Assembly: GCA_021613335.1 (NCBI GenBank)
Contig: JAJTWR010000350.1
Span: 402,501 to 466,500 of the forward strand
Direction: 5' to 3'
From: Whitmania pigra
Lineage: Eukaryota; Annelida; Clitellata; Hirudinida; Haemopidae
DNA: 64,000 nucleotides
The notes under the pieces were generated by a model, which had not been told where the DNA came from, made no database searches, and saw only the letters and a list, made by a program, of their open reading frames with translations. A program made the translations under genes and the position numbers. Of the stretch, positions 42,984-64,000 are shown piece by piece. Within the stretch, counting starts at the first letter, position 1, and each line of letters starts with the position of its first letter.

Positions 42984-45623
42984 TTAGAGGATGGTGCACT
43001 TCTTTTTCCGACTGGGTTTGTTCCTCGAACCGCCCTGAGGCCTCCTGGCAGCCTGGTTCAGCTCAGCATTCTTCTTGTCCCTGATAAGCTTCATGAGGTC
43101 ATAAAACACCTGCCATTCAAGAAATGGTGCATTCATGGGAAGTTTGATAAACTTGTTGAGCACGACAAAATACAAGTTCGTAGTCTCGAGTCACCTTGTC
43201 AACATTTTCCTTGGTCTTCGCAGACGTTTCGACGTAGGAAACTTTCCATTGCTGCGCCTTGGTCTGAGCCTCTTGAGAACTCACCTGCCTCTTGTTATCC
43301 AGGTCCATTTTGTTGCCAACCAACAGGAAAGGTATGTTGTCGTCATTCTTCACGCGAAGAATTTGCTCCCTGATTGGTTTTAAAGATGCCATGGATTTAA
43401 GAATCGTTTGATTAAATTCTGCGAGTAAAATTAAATAGTAGGCAATCGTTTCTCAATCTAATCACCACCCAAAATATAGTTAACTTGCAACCTATTAAAA
43501 CATCAGTAATCTGTAGGTGACAATCACCACAAATGATCATATTAAATAGTTTAACTGGTTATACCTACTTAATTAACAAATAATAACCAAACTGAGTTAA
43601 ACAGAGATGCTATGATTGTGACAAGCAAGAAAAAATTAGGGTTGTATTAATCAAGAGTTAGTCTCCATTAGTTTTTACAACTTGTGAAAAATCATAAATC
43701 AAAACAAATTCATCCCTGGGATGACATTCAAATTAATATAATTTAAATAATCAGAGTTGAGATTAATCTTGAAATTAGACTTGCTCAATTCTAAGGAGCA
43801 CTTGTAAAAACAATTTTTTGCTTTAATAAACTCAAAAAGTTCTGCTTATTTAGTAAATAATAAGAAATTAATGAATGAGTTTCAGAACTCAATAAACCAA
43901 ACATGCTACAGGAAGTGAAAAATGTTAAAGTTATCGAGGTGATGCAGACTGTAATTATTATCTTGAATCAGTCATGCTGACCAAAATATTTAATGCTAAT
44001 ATTTAATATTTATTGGATATTGAGCCTCAATTGTGTAATTGATCAGTTACATTAGCTGAACTTTGTAGACTTTCATGCGATTAGTCAGACTTTCAGCTAT
44101 TAATAATTAAGCTAGCCAATCCCTATCTCGCCATACCAACAACTAAATAACCCATGAAGATTTACTTCCTGGAATGCGACTTTATTATCTTCTTACGTAA
44201 ATAACCCCACTTTTCATCTAATAAGCATGCAATCACACCTTCAAAACGATCTAAGAGTTATTAACTCATTCCCAACATCCTACAATGTTCACGACATACC
44301 ATGCCTAACTCACAAAATCAAATCACTTTTCCAAAATTTGGAGTAAATAAAATAAATCACCAAAAAAATCTCAAAATTTTGATAAAAGGACCTGAAATCT
44401 GCCGTCTGAAGAAAAGACTCGTGTTCTGTGATTGAAAATACGCACAGGAAGCCCTCCCCACTCCTGAAGTAGTTGTCCCGAATGGCTGCATAGTCCTCCT
44501 GGCCAGCAGTGTCCAGGATATCAACCTGCACTTCCACTCCATCGACCACCACCTTCTTCCTGTAACTGTCGGCCTTCGTCGGCTCATAATCTTCCACAAA
44601 CTGAAAAAAAGCAAACGAAGAATTAAGATTTATGACCCAGTGGAAGCCTGACTTTTCATATTTTTTCACAATTTAAGATAGGATGATCTTTTTTAAACCC
44701 TGGAGTAAGCATTCAAATCAAATAAAAATCAAATTAAGAAAACCTCAACATCCCATACGTTAAGAGGCGGCAGTCATAACTCAATAAAACTGAGAAAAAT
44801 GAATTCAATCCAGAATCAAAACCAAATCTCATTTTCTATGACTCATAGCTCATAATCCCGACCACTGAGTCTGTCGAGTTATGATTATGATGCCTTGGCC
44901 TAATGGAACGCAATCATGACCTTGTGTATTTCAAGATACTTTACATAAATTCAACAACTTTTAGAGACGAGACAGTGAAAATTCAAAGTGAATAAATCAA
45001 TTAGGTGATATCATTTAAGTGTTTGGCCTTGGAAGAAGGTCCAGAATCACTTCAAATTCATCAATTGCCATCAGAACCAGAAAATTAATAAAGAAATTTT
45101 TAAAGCCAAGTTTTTATTGATTGTGCAACTCAATACTTTTTATGTTCAAGGAAATGAGACAGAAAAATTTATTTATTACATCCTAATCCTATTAGCTTAA
45201 CTATTTAATTTAAGCAGCATAAGCAGGTAACATTAAGCCCTACTTAGCTAAAGAACTTCCACGTAATTCACTAACAATTGGAGCAGCATTTTGTTAATTA
45301 GTCATGTGACATGCATCAAATACATATTTATTTTTAGAGATTTAATGGACATTTTTGTACTAGATTTTTAAGCTACCTCCTTAAATGCTTGTCAATGAAT
45401 TTGATTAAAATTTGTTCAATTAATCATTCTAATCATTCTTAATTAGTTGTATCATTTATTATATGTTGTTTAATCTTTAATATATATATGTGTGATTAAA
45501 TACTTTAATCAAATTCTGCATTACCTCATCATACATAAACTGCAGAGTCAATGCCGATTTGCCGACGCCTCCACTGCCAACCATAATCACTTTATGAACT
45601 GCGGCTGGGTTTGATGACTTCAT
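42984..45623 (-). CDS. RAL: Ral small GTPase, RalA/RalB orthologue (4 exons)
   Basis: Ras-superfamily GTPase that cycles between GDP and GTP and signals to the exocyst, RalBP1 and membrane traffic, acting at the plasma membrane and vesicles. Exons 45623-45525, 44600-44392, 43369-43195 and 43109-42984 give 609 bases (202 aa; human RalA 206). Motifs: P-loop GSGGVGKS (16-23), Ral effector loop [10 protein letters not shown] (37-46), DTAGQED (63-69), NKMD (122-125), ETSAK (150-154). The sequence [20 protein letters not shown] and the effector loop with KADS identify Ral rather than Ras or Rap. The C-terminus has a polybasic stretch (SRKKK) and a CaaX box, CTIL; the final Leu predicts geranylgeranylation. 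The N-terminal extension (MKSSNPAA) is shorter than in vertebrates. All junctions are GT-AG and in phase. Confidence 0.96.
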
Positions 45624-47197
45624 TTTGGAAGGGTTGGGATATGACTAACCAGGTTGGGTGGGAGCTAATCACGTATAGTCTGCGGTGACAGAAAGCTATG
45701 TGATCACAGTGTAGACGATGTATAACCTATAAATATAAAAACAATTACTTTTTGCGCCAGAAATAACTGTTTTAAATAATTTTTGAGCAGAAAATCTCAA
45801 AACAAACTGAAAAGTCTCCGAGCAGAGGTAGACCACCGAAACAACATCGACTCTGTAAACAAAAAGGGGATGGCGATGGACACACAAATTTTTAATAAAT
45901 TTACAGAAAGCAAAATAAAATTAAATAAAATATATAGCGGACTTGTATAATTAAATATAAAAAATTGTTTTAGCTTCAGTAGGTTGGAGTTCAGTCTGAA
46001 ATAAGCGAGCCATTTAAAGTGTTCGTATGTTATTTTCTTACAAATCACAGAGGTTGAATTAATCTGCAAATCATTCCAGTAATTAAACTTTTTAAAAACA
46101 ATGACATTTCGCAAAAATATTTTCAAACTGATCTTTTGTAAACGTCAGCATTAGGTCACATGCACAAAATTCAATCAACATTCTACTAGAAAAGTTGCTG
46201 TTGTAATGGTCATCCGCAGGGAGAAGCGAGAGGGAAAAAATTCTCACTCCTGGATTTTGTCAAAATATTAACATCTTGTGTCATTTGCAGGTGGAACCCC
46301 AATAATATTTTAAACGATAAATTTTCCATTTATTGAAATTTCCCGATGCCAATTAAGCTTCAAATGGTCATAAAAGTATTCAAACCACTGCTTTAGAATT
46401 AAATTTGAAATCCAATAGCCCAATCTAACTTAGAAAACCAAAACTTATTTAGGCTATTTTCTGTTTTCTATGTTACATTGGGCAATTTTGACGGGGCTGT
46501 TCTACCTTGGGCTATTTTGGCGCTCGGGGCTTTTGGCTTTCAGCACTCTGTTATTAGTCATCGAGTCGAAAATTCTAAAATTTAATTTAAAATATTTTGC
46601 CCCCCTTGCTCAAACTTTTGACATGGCTCCATGTCTGTCGCTATAAGCTTGTGGTAATCTAAATAACTTGAATTTTTGGTTCAACAAAGTTTTTGTTCTT
46701 TATGGCTTGCTGCTTCAATTATAAGTTGAACCACGTTAATTTCGCTTATGATGTCTTTAGCAATATTACGTCATTCATTAATTTTTACTTGTGCTTCCCA
46801 TAGTTGATCATTTTCAGGTGAAAATCATTTAATTTTTTGTCTAAAGGATCAGTGCTTTAAAGTTTGAAGGTTTGGCTGCTTAAGGATATGAATTCTAAAG
46901 AATAAAAAGGAGAACATTTTCCAAGAATCGACTTCGTTTATGTCATTCGTTATTTAAATTCTAACCTAGATTCACTTGTTTTAACAACTTATCCATAAAT
47001 TCCCCATACTCTGCGCAAAGCCGGCATTAATTGATTTGTAATCAGTATGGAGAAGCACTTCATTATTGCAAGATAAGATTTTCAAAAATATAGCAAGTTA
47101 AGACATGGTAACAATGTATAAAACGCAGTTAGACGGATGCATTAAATATGAAGATTAATGCTAGAATTAGCAATTCCAAATTAAATGGCTATGTTTG
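45624..47197. other. Intergenic / possible Ral 5' UTR
   Basis: AT-rich with no domain-bearing frame. Minus-strand frames at 45,696-45,887 and 45,797-46,126 are Phe/Ile-rich and look like chance. Some of this must hold the Ral promoter and 5' UTR. Confidence 0.5.
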
Positions 47198-48203
47198 TTA
47201 CATGTGCACTACCGATAATCCTCTCATTTGTGAATGGTTCGCCGAAGGGGAAATAGATGGAGTACGATAGGCGGGTTGCATTGGTTGAATGACACTCAAA
47301 GCTTTTTTCAAGTCGTCATCCTGATTTCCAGCTAAGCTCTTGGAATTTAACGGATCTTCGCCGTCAACGGATTGATATGGAAGCTCAGAATATGGCGGAG
47401 GACGTGCTCCGAGTGTTTGCGTTTGCGGGGTGTGATTGGAAAACAGTTGATGACTTAAAACTTGTTTTTCATCGATGGACTTTGTGGTAAAGTACTGGTC
47501 TAGGTTGGAGTAGAATAAGTTCTCGTCAGTCCCGGGGAGCGGTTGAACGGTGATGGCCCGATGCTCTGACGAAGCCGAAGGAGGGGGATTGCTGCGATCT
47601 GAAAAGATGTTCGGAAATATTTAACGACGCCTCTATTCGCCGTTTTCTTTCTTTTACAAAAATTAATGGTTCCGCAAGAGAATCACTTCATTAACAATGA
47701 AATAAAAAAAACATTTTTTAACTCGAAAAGCCGTAAATTGTACAAAATTAATGCTCACTGATGAACGAATGATATCGTTAAGAAAGTTGTGCAAATAAAC
47801 AATTATTTAATGAATAATGTCGTCACTTTGAATGCTTGGGCGGGTTTTCTTCCAGCGGTGATGAACTCCCATGATTATGGATAACAACAAAAATCCGCAA
47901 AGAATGGAAACCCTATTAAAAAAAAAAAATAACATAACAAATACAGACGAACAAATATCATTATCGTGCTGAGAGGAAATATCTGAGCAGAATTGCTTGC
48001 CAAACTTTTTATAGAAGTAAATGGTAACATTGATAAAAACAGTCAACATTAAGTCCAAATAAATGAAGTGAAATACATTTGAAGGATAATGGAAAAATAA
48101 TGATTACATAAGTCAGACAACATTTAGCAACACCCACCATATTGGCCAACTGCTCATAGGATCTCCATGTTCAATGTTGCACGGTTTTATCGATCCTTGA
48201 CAG
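47198..48203 (-). CDS. Single-pass membrane protein with PPPY tail, 3' exons only
   Basis: Three consecutive minus-strand exons, 48203-48138, 47912-47827 and 47598-47198, join in phase (TG|G, then A|AT) and end at TAA. They encode a short Cys-containing ectodomain piece (CQGSIKPCNIEHGDPMSSW), a membrane segment (VSILCGFLLLSIIMG), a basic stop-transfer (HHRWKKTR), and a tail of about 140 residues with PPPSASS and a PPxY motif (RPPPYSELP), then the C-terminus SVVHM. PPxY suggests binding to WW-domain proteins such as NEDD4-type ubiquitin ligases. Overall it resembles Shisa or WBP1/VOPP1-like small type I proteins, but I cannot assign it. The start is missing. A possible upstream exon is 50255-50224 (ends NVTW, joins in phase to give WSC). 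No signal-peptide exon was recognised. Confidence 0.65.
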
Positions 48204-48339
48204 CTAAATTAATGATTTCATTACTATTATTTAAATCAACTAATTATAATTTATTGTAAAGATTTCATTTCTGGAATAAACAAACACGGGAAGCTTTGCA
48301 TGAATGTTCTACGGATATCGCAAAGTACATGTATGTGAT

Positions 48340-48355
48340 GATGATGATGATGATG

Positions 48356-48447
<92 letters not shown>

Positions 48448-48469
48448 TATAATAATAATAATAATAATT

Positions 48470-48512
<43 letters not shown>
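48340..48512 (+). repeat. (AAT)n microsatellite
   Basis: (GAT)n passes into about 150 bases of (AAT)n with register slips. Minus-strand poly-Leu/poly-Tyr frames are artefacts. It lies upstream of the PPPY-gene exons. Confidence 0.95.
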
Positions 48513-48514
<2 letters not shown>

Positions 48515-51500
48515 CGTCTGAAAGCATCACAAGCTATTGTCCTAATTATTATCCTGGGTCATAATGGTGATGATCGAAACCCCATTGAATTAAAACACTC
48601 CCATGCATTGGTGAATCGGCCAATGTGCGTAAGTCACGCCATGACAACATCGTCATACTTCCGAGAACAAGTTTAGAATTTTGAATGATAAATGAATTCT
48701 TTCCAGTAAAGAAGAATCTCTTGAAGTTTAAGCAGAACGGAAGTAAGGAGAGAAGAAACGCCACTAAAAGTCACGCATCATGGATTTTCTTCGAAGAATA
48801 TTTTTTAAATAATTTCTTTAAAAGTAATTTCTAAAGGACATTTATGTGAGCTCAGAATCGCCGAGACAAAGGGCTCGCATCAAATTCCAAGAAGCTAGAT
48901 TATTTTCCCTCCGGATTTTAAATTTATTTTTGTGCTTTTCCATTACTAAACTGATACAACATAAGCTTTCATGGCCAGTAACCCACTAGGGCTCACTAAA
49001 TCCCTTTAATTTGATTCCTGTTTACAAGTTGGGCTTTTAAAGCATGTTTATTTTTTTCCAAGTTTTATAGCAAGTCGCATGCCCTTGCAAAAGCTTTCAT
49101 TGTACGTGCAATATGCAGTTATGCATTGTAAGTTCTTCACATTTTCTCTTGAGTAATCATATGTAATCGTATATAATTAATGTTCTTGAACGTGACATAA
49201 CGAAGTTCAAACTTTTTTCTGTTTGCTGTCCTGTGAAAATAATGTCATTTTTATCAAACAAAATAACAAAATTAATAATAAAATGTAATGATGAATTATT
49301 AGATAACATTGGTATGACAATATATGCCCCAGTTCTACATAACTTCTGATAACCTTTAAAATGAAAAATAATATCTCAAAATGAAGCTAAAATATTTGTA
49401 TTTGAGATGGGAAAGTGTGATTAATTTAAAATTGCACGTTACTTTGGAAACAATAATCCCATATTGATGTATACAACGTTGTAAAACATGATGGATATAT
49501 CAAACAAATCGATTAATATCGGTCATTAATGCTGGAAAGCAGGATTTTCCTCAGATCGATAAATAAGAATCACTCGAATGATGGTTGCAGGAAATGGTTT
49601 TAAACAATTCCTCCCCAAAAAGTATAAAATCTAAAGTTGCGCATTGAAGGAATTGTAATTTTAGTTCACTTAAGTACAAGATGCCGAGGAGCGTTTTGTA
49701 AACCATTTATAAACATAAATATTTCGCATTTTCCAAGGGGTTCTTGTAACAGTTCAAGCAACTTTTCAAACATTGCACGTTGCCCTTACTACCGCATGCA
49801 GGAAGGCAACCATCCTAGTTAAGAAATAATGTCGAAGCGGAAATTATTACGAATATATTTTGAAATTATAGAATTTTGGTTATGGAAGAATGGTTGCAAG
49901 ATCGTTGAAACACTAAATTTCTGTCGATTTATAACAAAATAAAAAAGGAAATAAACGGCCATTGACAATTTCTATTGATTTAAGTATAAAAACCTTTTTA
50001 ATCCTCGAACAAGGACAAAATTAATAATTCAGTTTCTCACTTGGAACTGTTGACTTGGCTCTGAAGCATAAAAACAGGATTTTATTAAATAAATGTCACG
50101 TTAATTGTTAACATTTAACTCAATAAATATACTCACCATCTTTTGGAAACAGGGAAAATGTTTCAAATCGCAAAATAATTTAATTTCATTTATAAAAAAA
50201 TATCATCTCGATTTATATGTTACCTCCAAGTCACATTTGCTTGCACAAATTTATCCTGTGGCTATTTTTATATTTTGTTTACAGCCACCATTGTTCGTAA
50301 CCAGCGCTACGGTGACGCTTTGTCGTCTGCGAATGAGTGATATCGACGCTCGTCGTACATCGGTTCTATAACATTGACGTATGTCAGACGGAAAACTGTT
50401 ATTAACGAGTTTTTGGTCTCCCGATGCAGCATTTTAACTGCTCCCAGGCTTCCTAGAACTTTGAGATTTTTGGAAATGTTTTTCTAAAACGATGAGAGAT
50501 TATTGAATACATTCGTGCTTTGCTTATTGTGAACGACCCTCATAGCACGTGTTCGATTGCCTTTACACGTCATTTTTTAGACTTTTAAATTGAAATAAAA
50601 TTTCGAGGTTAATGTTGACAGGGACTTATAAGTTAACTTACAAGTTATAACAATCATCGCAGATATTGTAGGAAATATTTAATTACATCACCTACGATAA
50701 GGAAGTCAAAGTTTACAGATTTTATCACAGCATTTATTTTACTGTAGTCCTTTAACCCCGTATGTAAGTGTCAATCTTAAATCTTAGTCTCTTCGAGAGG
50801 GTTAACAATAATTTAAATAATAGTAATAATAATAACAATAGTAATGATAACAATAGTAATAATAATAATTTTTCTAAGCAATTACTAGGCTTTATGAGTT
50901 TGGACTTATCACAAAAGTATTAGCGAGCAATGTTTTCGCTAAGTGAAGTCAAACCATTGAAATAAGCTTCGTAAGGATTCAATGGCTGCCACTTCGCCAC
51001 AATTGATTTTTCCACTTCATTTTTGGAGACTGGCTCACGCTTATCGATGTTGGTCTCCAGTTTTCATAAAAAGCGGCGAAGATTTTTAAATTCTCATTCT
51101 GATCAAGAATTACGAATTGTATATTATCATTAAATGTTGTTATTATTACTATTAATTAGTCCAAAGCATTCGTAAATCCAGTGTCGCAGAGGGATGTCGA
51201 CTGCGACTAGAACCATCGCTCGCTCCGTTAAATTAATAATTTCCAAGAAGTTAAAAAATCATCAACTTTGACTCAAATAACTTTTAACTTCTGCTGCCGC
51301 ACAGGATAAAAAAAACGGTCGCGGATAAAACAAAATGATACTTCGGCAGCCATCACTCTAAATTTCTTTGGTTCGATCGGTAACGAATACAAGCCTCCAA
51401 CAGATGTCGAATGAGCTTGTGTCTTCAGCTACGGGAAGAATGCGCAGTTTCAGCGATTAAGACCGCGTATCGAGATGTGAGGACTTTTGATGTACAAAAT

Positions 51501-51862
51501 AGTTTACTACCACGGTACAATCACTAACTTTATTTGTTCCAACATTCGTCGACCGGCAACAAAGCATTTAATGACCGTAAAAACAAATTTCCAATTATCC
51601 AGACGAAATACAATCAGCCAAACGAAGCTTGAAAAAGCAATGATCTGCCTTTTAATTCAAAAAGATTTCCAAGTGTCTGCCAAAGATTTTCAAAATTTAA
51701 AGAAAAAAAAGTAATTTTGGAATTAGCATTCTTCAATGCCAGCAAAAAAACTAGCAGCGATCAAAATACAATCTAACGAAAACAAGATGAGAAAGTTAGC
51801 AATGGACCTGACGTGGGTTAAACCCTGAGATGGAAGAACATATTCACTTATATATTCAGCTA
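48513..51862. other. Intergenic or long 5' region of the PPPY gene
   Basis: AT-rich, with no certain exon. 49,690-49,810 has a tail (ACCGCATGCAGG, GGCAACCATCCTAG) similar to the SINE-like repeat and may be a third, eroded copy. The candidate exon 50255-50224 is the only stretch that fits the PPPY gene. 50,820-50,870 is degenerate (AAT)n. Frames at 48,549-48,764, 50,105-50,371 and 51,487-51,714 show no domains. Confidence 0.4.
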
Positions 51863-51868
51863 TTTATT
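51863..51868 (-). terminator. Poly(A) signal AATAAA for KDM5
   Basis: AATAAA on the minus strand, 22 bases beyond the KDM5 stop codon (TGA at 51893-51891). If used, the 3' UTR would be only about 40-50 bases long. Confidence 0.55.
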
Positions 51869-51890
51869 GCTACAGTCACCGACGGAAATA

Positions 51891-63399
<11,509 letters not shown>

Positions 63400-64000
63400 G
63401 TTACTCGCTACCTCATGGAACTAATCCGACGGGAAACTTTTGAACAACAAAAGATCGTCGATAATGGGCAACCTGACACTACGTGTTTATAAGCAACATT
63501 CAATATATCCAGCCAGAATTAACGTAATAACTACGTCTCGGGAAAAGTTAAGCACGATTAAGGGCAATTGTCATAGGCTCTTAATTCACTAAAGGAAATT
63601 TGTGGTCGGACGTGATGTGTATCGTGTGGCTGAACTTTTGTCCTCAAATTTGACAAATAGCATTGTACATGTGTTCGAGAAGTATCATAAAAGATGAAAA
63701 ATTAAACAAGGGTTGACACAAACTCCCAGCAAGCAAATAGCCTCACCAACCAACTAGAGGCGAAATCTTCAAACTGTCGTCTTGGAAGTGTAACAACCGA
63801 CTTAGAATATCTGGTAAGGATGGAAGAGCCTTAGCACTAAAGGAAACTTTAGGGTCAATTTTAAAACAAGTACAACCTTTCTTTCGAAAACTCTTCTTGT
63901 ACTAATCCACCTTTTCGACTCACAGTAACGGATTAGACAATGAACTTAATTCATCCAGATCCGTTGAGATTTCACCACGATTTCATCACATCATCATCGT
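63400..64000. other. Upstream region of KDM5
   Basis: The KDM5 promoter and 5' UTR should lie here. No TATA box, CpG cluster or other gene is evident. The window ends in a short ATC run. Confidence 0.5.

Noticed and set aside
48251..48514. Poly-Leu/poly-Tyr minus-strand frame
   Set aside because: Artefact of the (AAT)n repeat.
49660..49805. Possible Cys-rich ectodomain exon (DGCLPACGSKG...) for the PPPY gene
   Set aside because: The phase of the possible donor does not fit the next exon, and the stretch resembles the tail of the SINE-like repeat.

Overview
The window is a piece of nuclear DNA from an animal, most likely a marine invertebrate. The genes are split by GT-AG introns of about 50 to 1,000 bases, the background is AT-rich, and the gene set is metazoan: KDM5, Ral GTPase, CFIm25/NUDT21, a titin/obscurin-type I-set immunoglobulin array and a ZBED-type hAT-derived gene. 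The sequence alone does not give a species.

Layout. Positions 1 to about 17,300 hold no gene I can support. This part is a desert of simple repeats: (ATC)n, (AAT)n, (TTA)n, (GGAT)n and (CATT)n arrays up to about 800 bp, plus a 39-bp minisatellite. The long open frames there, of poly-Ser, His, Ile, Asp or WMDG type, are artefacts of the repeats. Positions 17,300-21,700 are plain AT-rich DNA. From 21.8 kb the window is gene-dense. Minus strand: NUDT21 (24,820 to 21,787; 7 exons). Plus strand: a novel 601-aa single-pass membrane protein (25,197-27,377; 3 exons), head-to-head with NUDT21. Plus: an hAT/ZBED-derived protein (28,434-31,105; 2 exons). Plus: an I-set Ig-array protein (31,887-41,286; 21 exons, about 1,212 aa). 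Minus: Ral (45,623 to 42,984; 4 exons, 202 aa). Minus: the 3' part of a membrane protein with a PPPY tail (48,203 to 47,198). Minus: a complete KDM5 histone H3K4 demethylase (63,399 to 51,891; 32 exons, 1,569 aa).

I built the exon models by hand, matching splice sites, reading phase and family alignment. NUDT21, Ral and KDM5 each sum to an exact multiple of three with no internal stop. The genes do not look like one pathway. They are a mix of housekeeping genes (pre-mRNA 3' processing, chromatin, vesicle GTPase) and a probably muscle or cytoskeletal Ig protein. Mobile-element traces are modest: two remnants of LINE reverse-transcriptase C-termini, a SINE-like family with a TATATAGCGCC head and tRNA B-box-like core, and the domesticated-looking hAT gene.

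The points most worth a second look are the divergent first PHD finger of KDM5, the repeated intron in the core Trp codon of the Ig domains with an 18-nt microexon, the two new membrane proteins, and a GC-rich block inside the ZBED gene.
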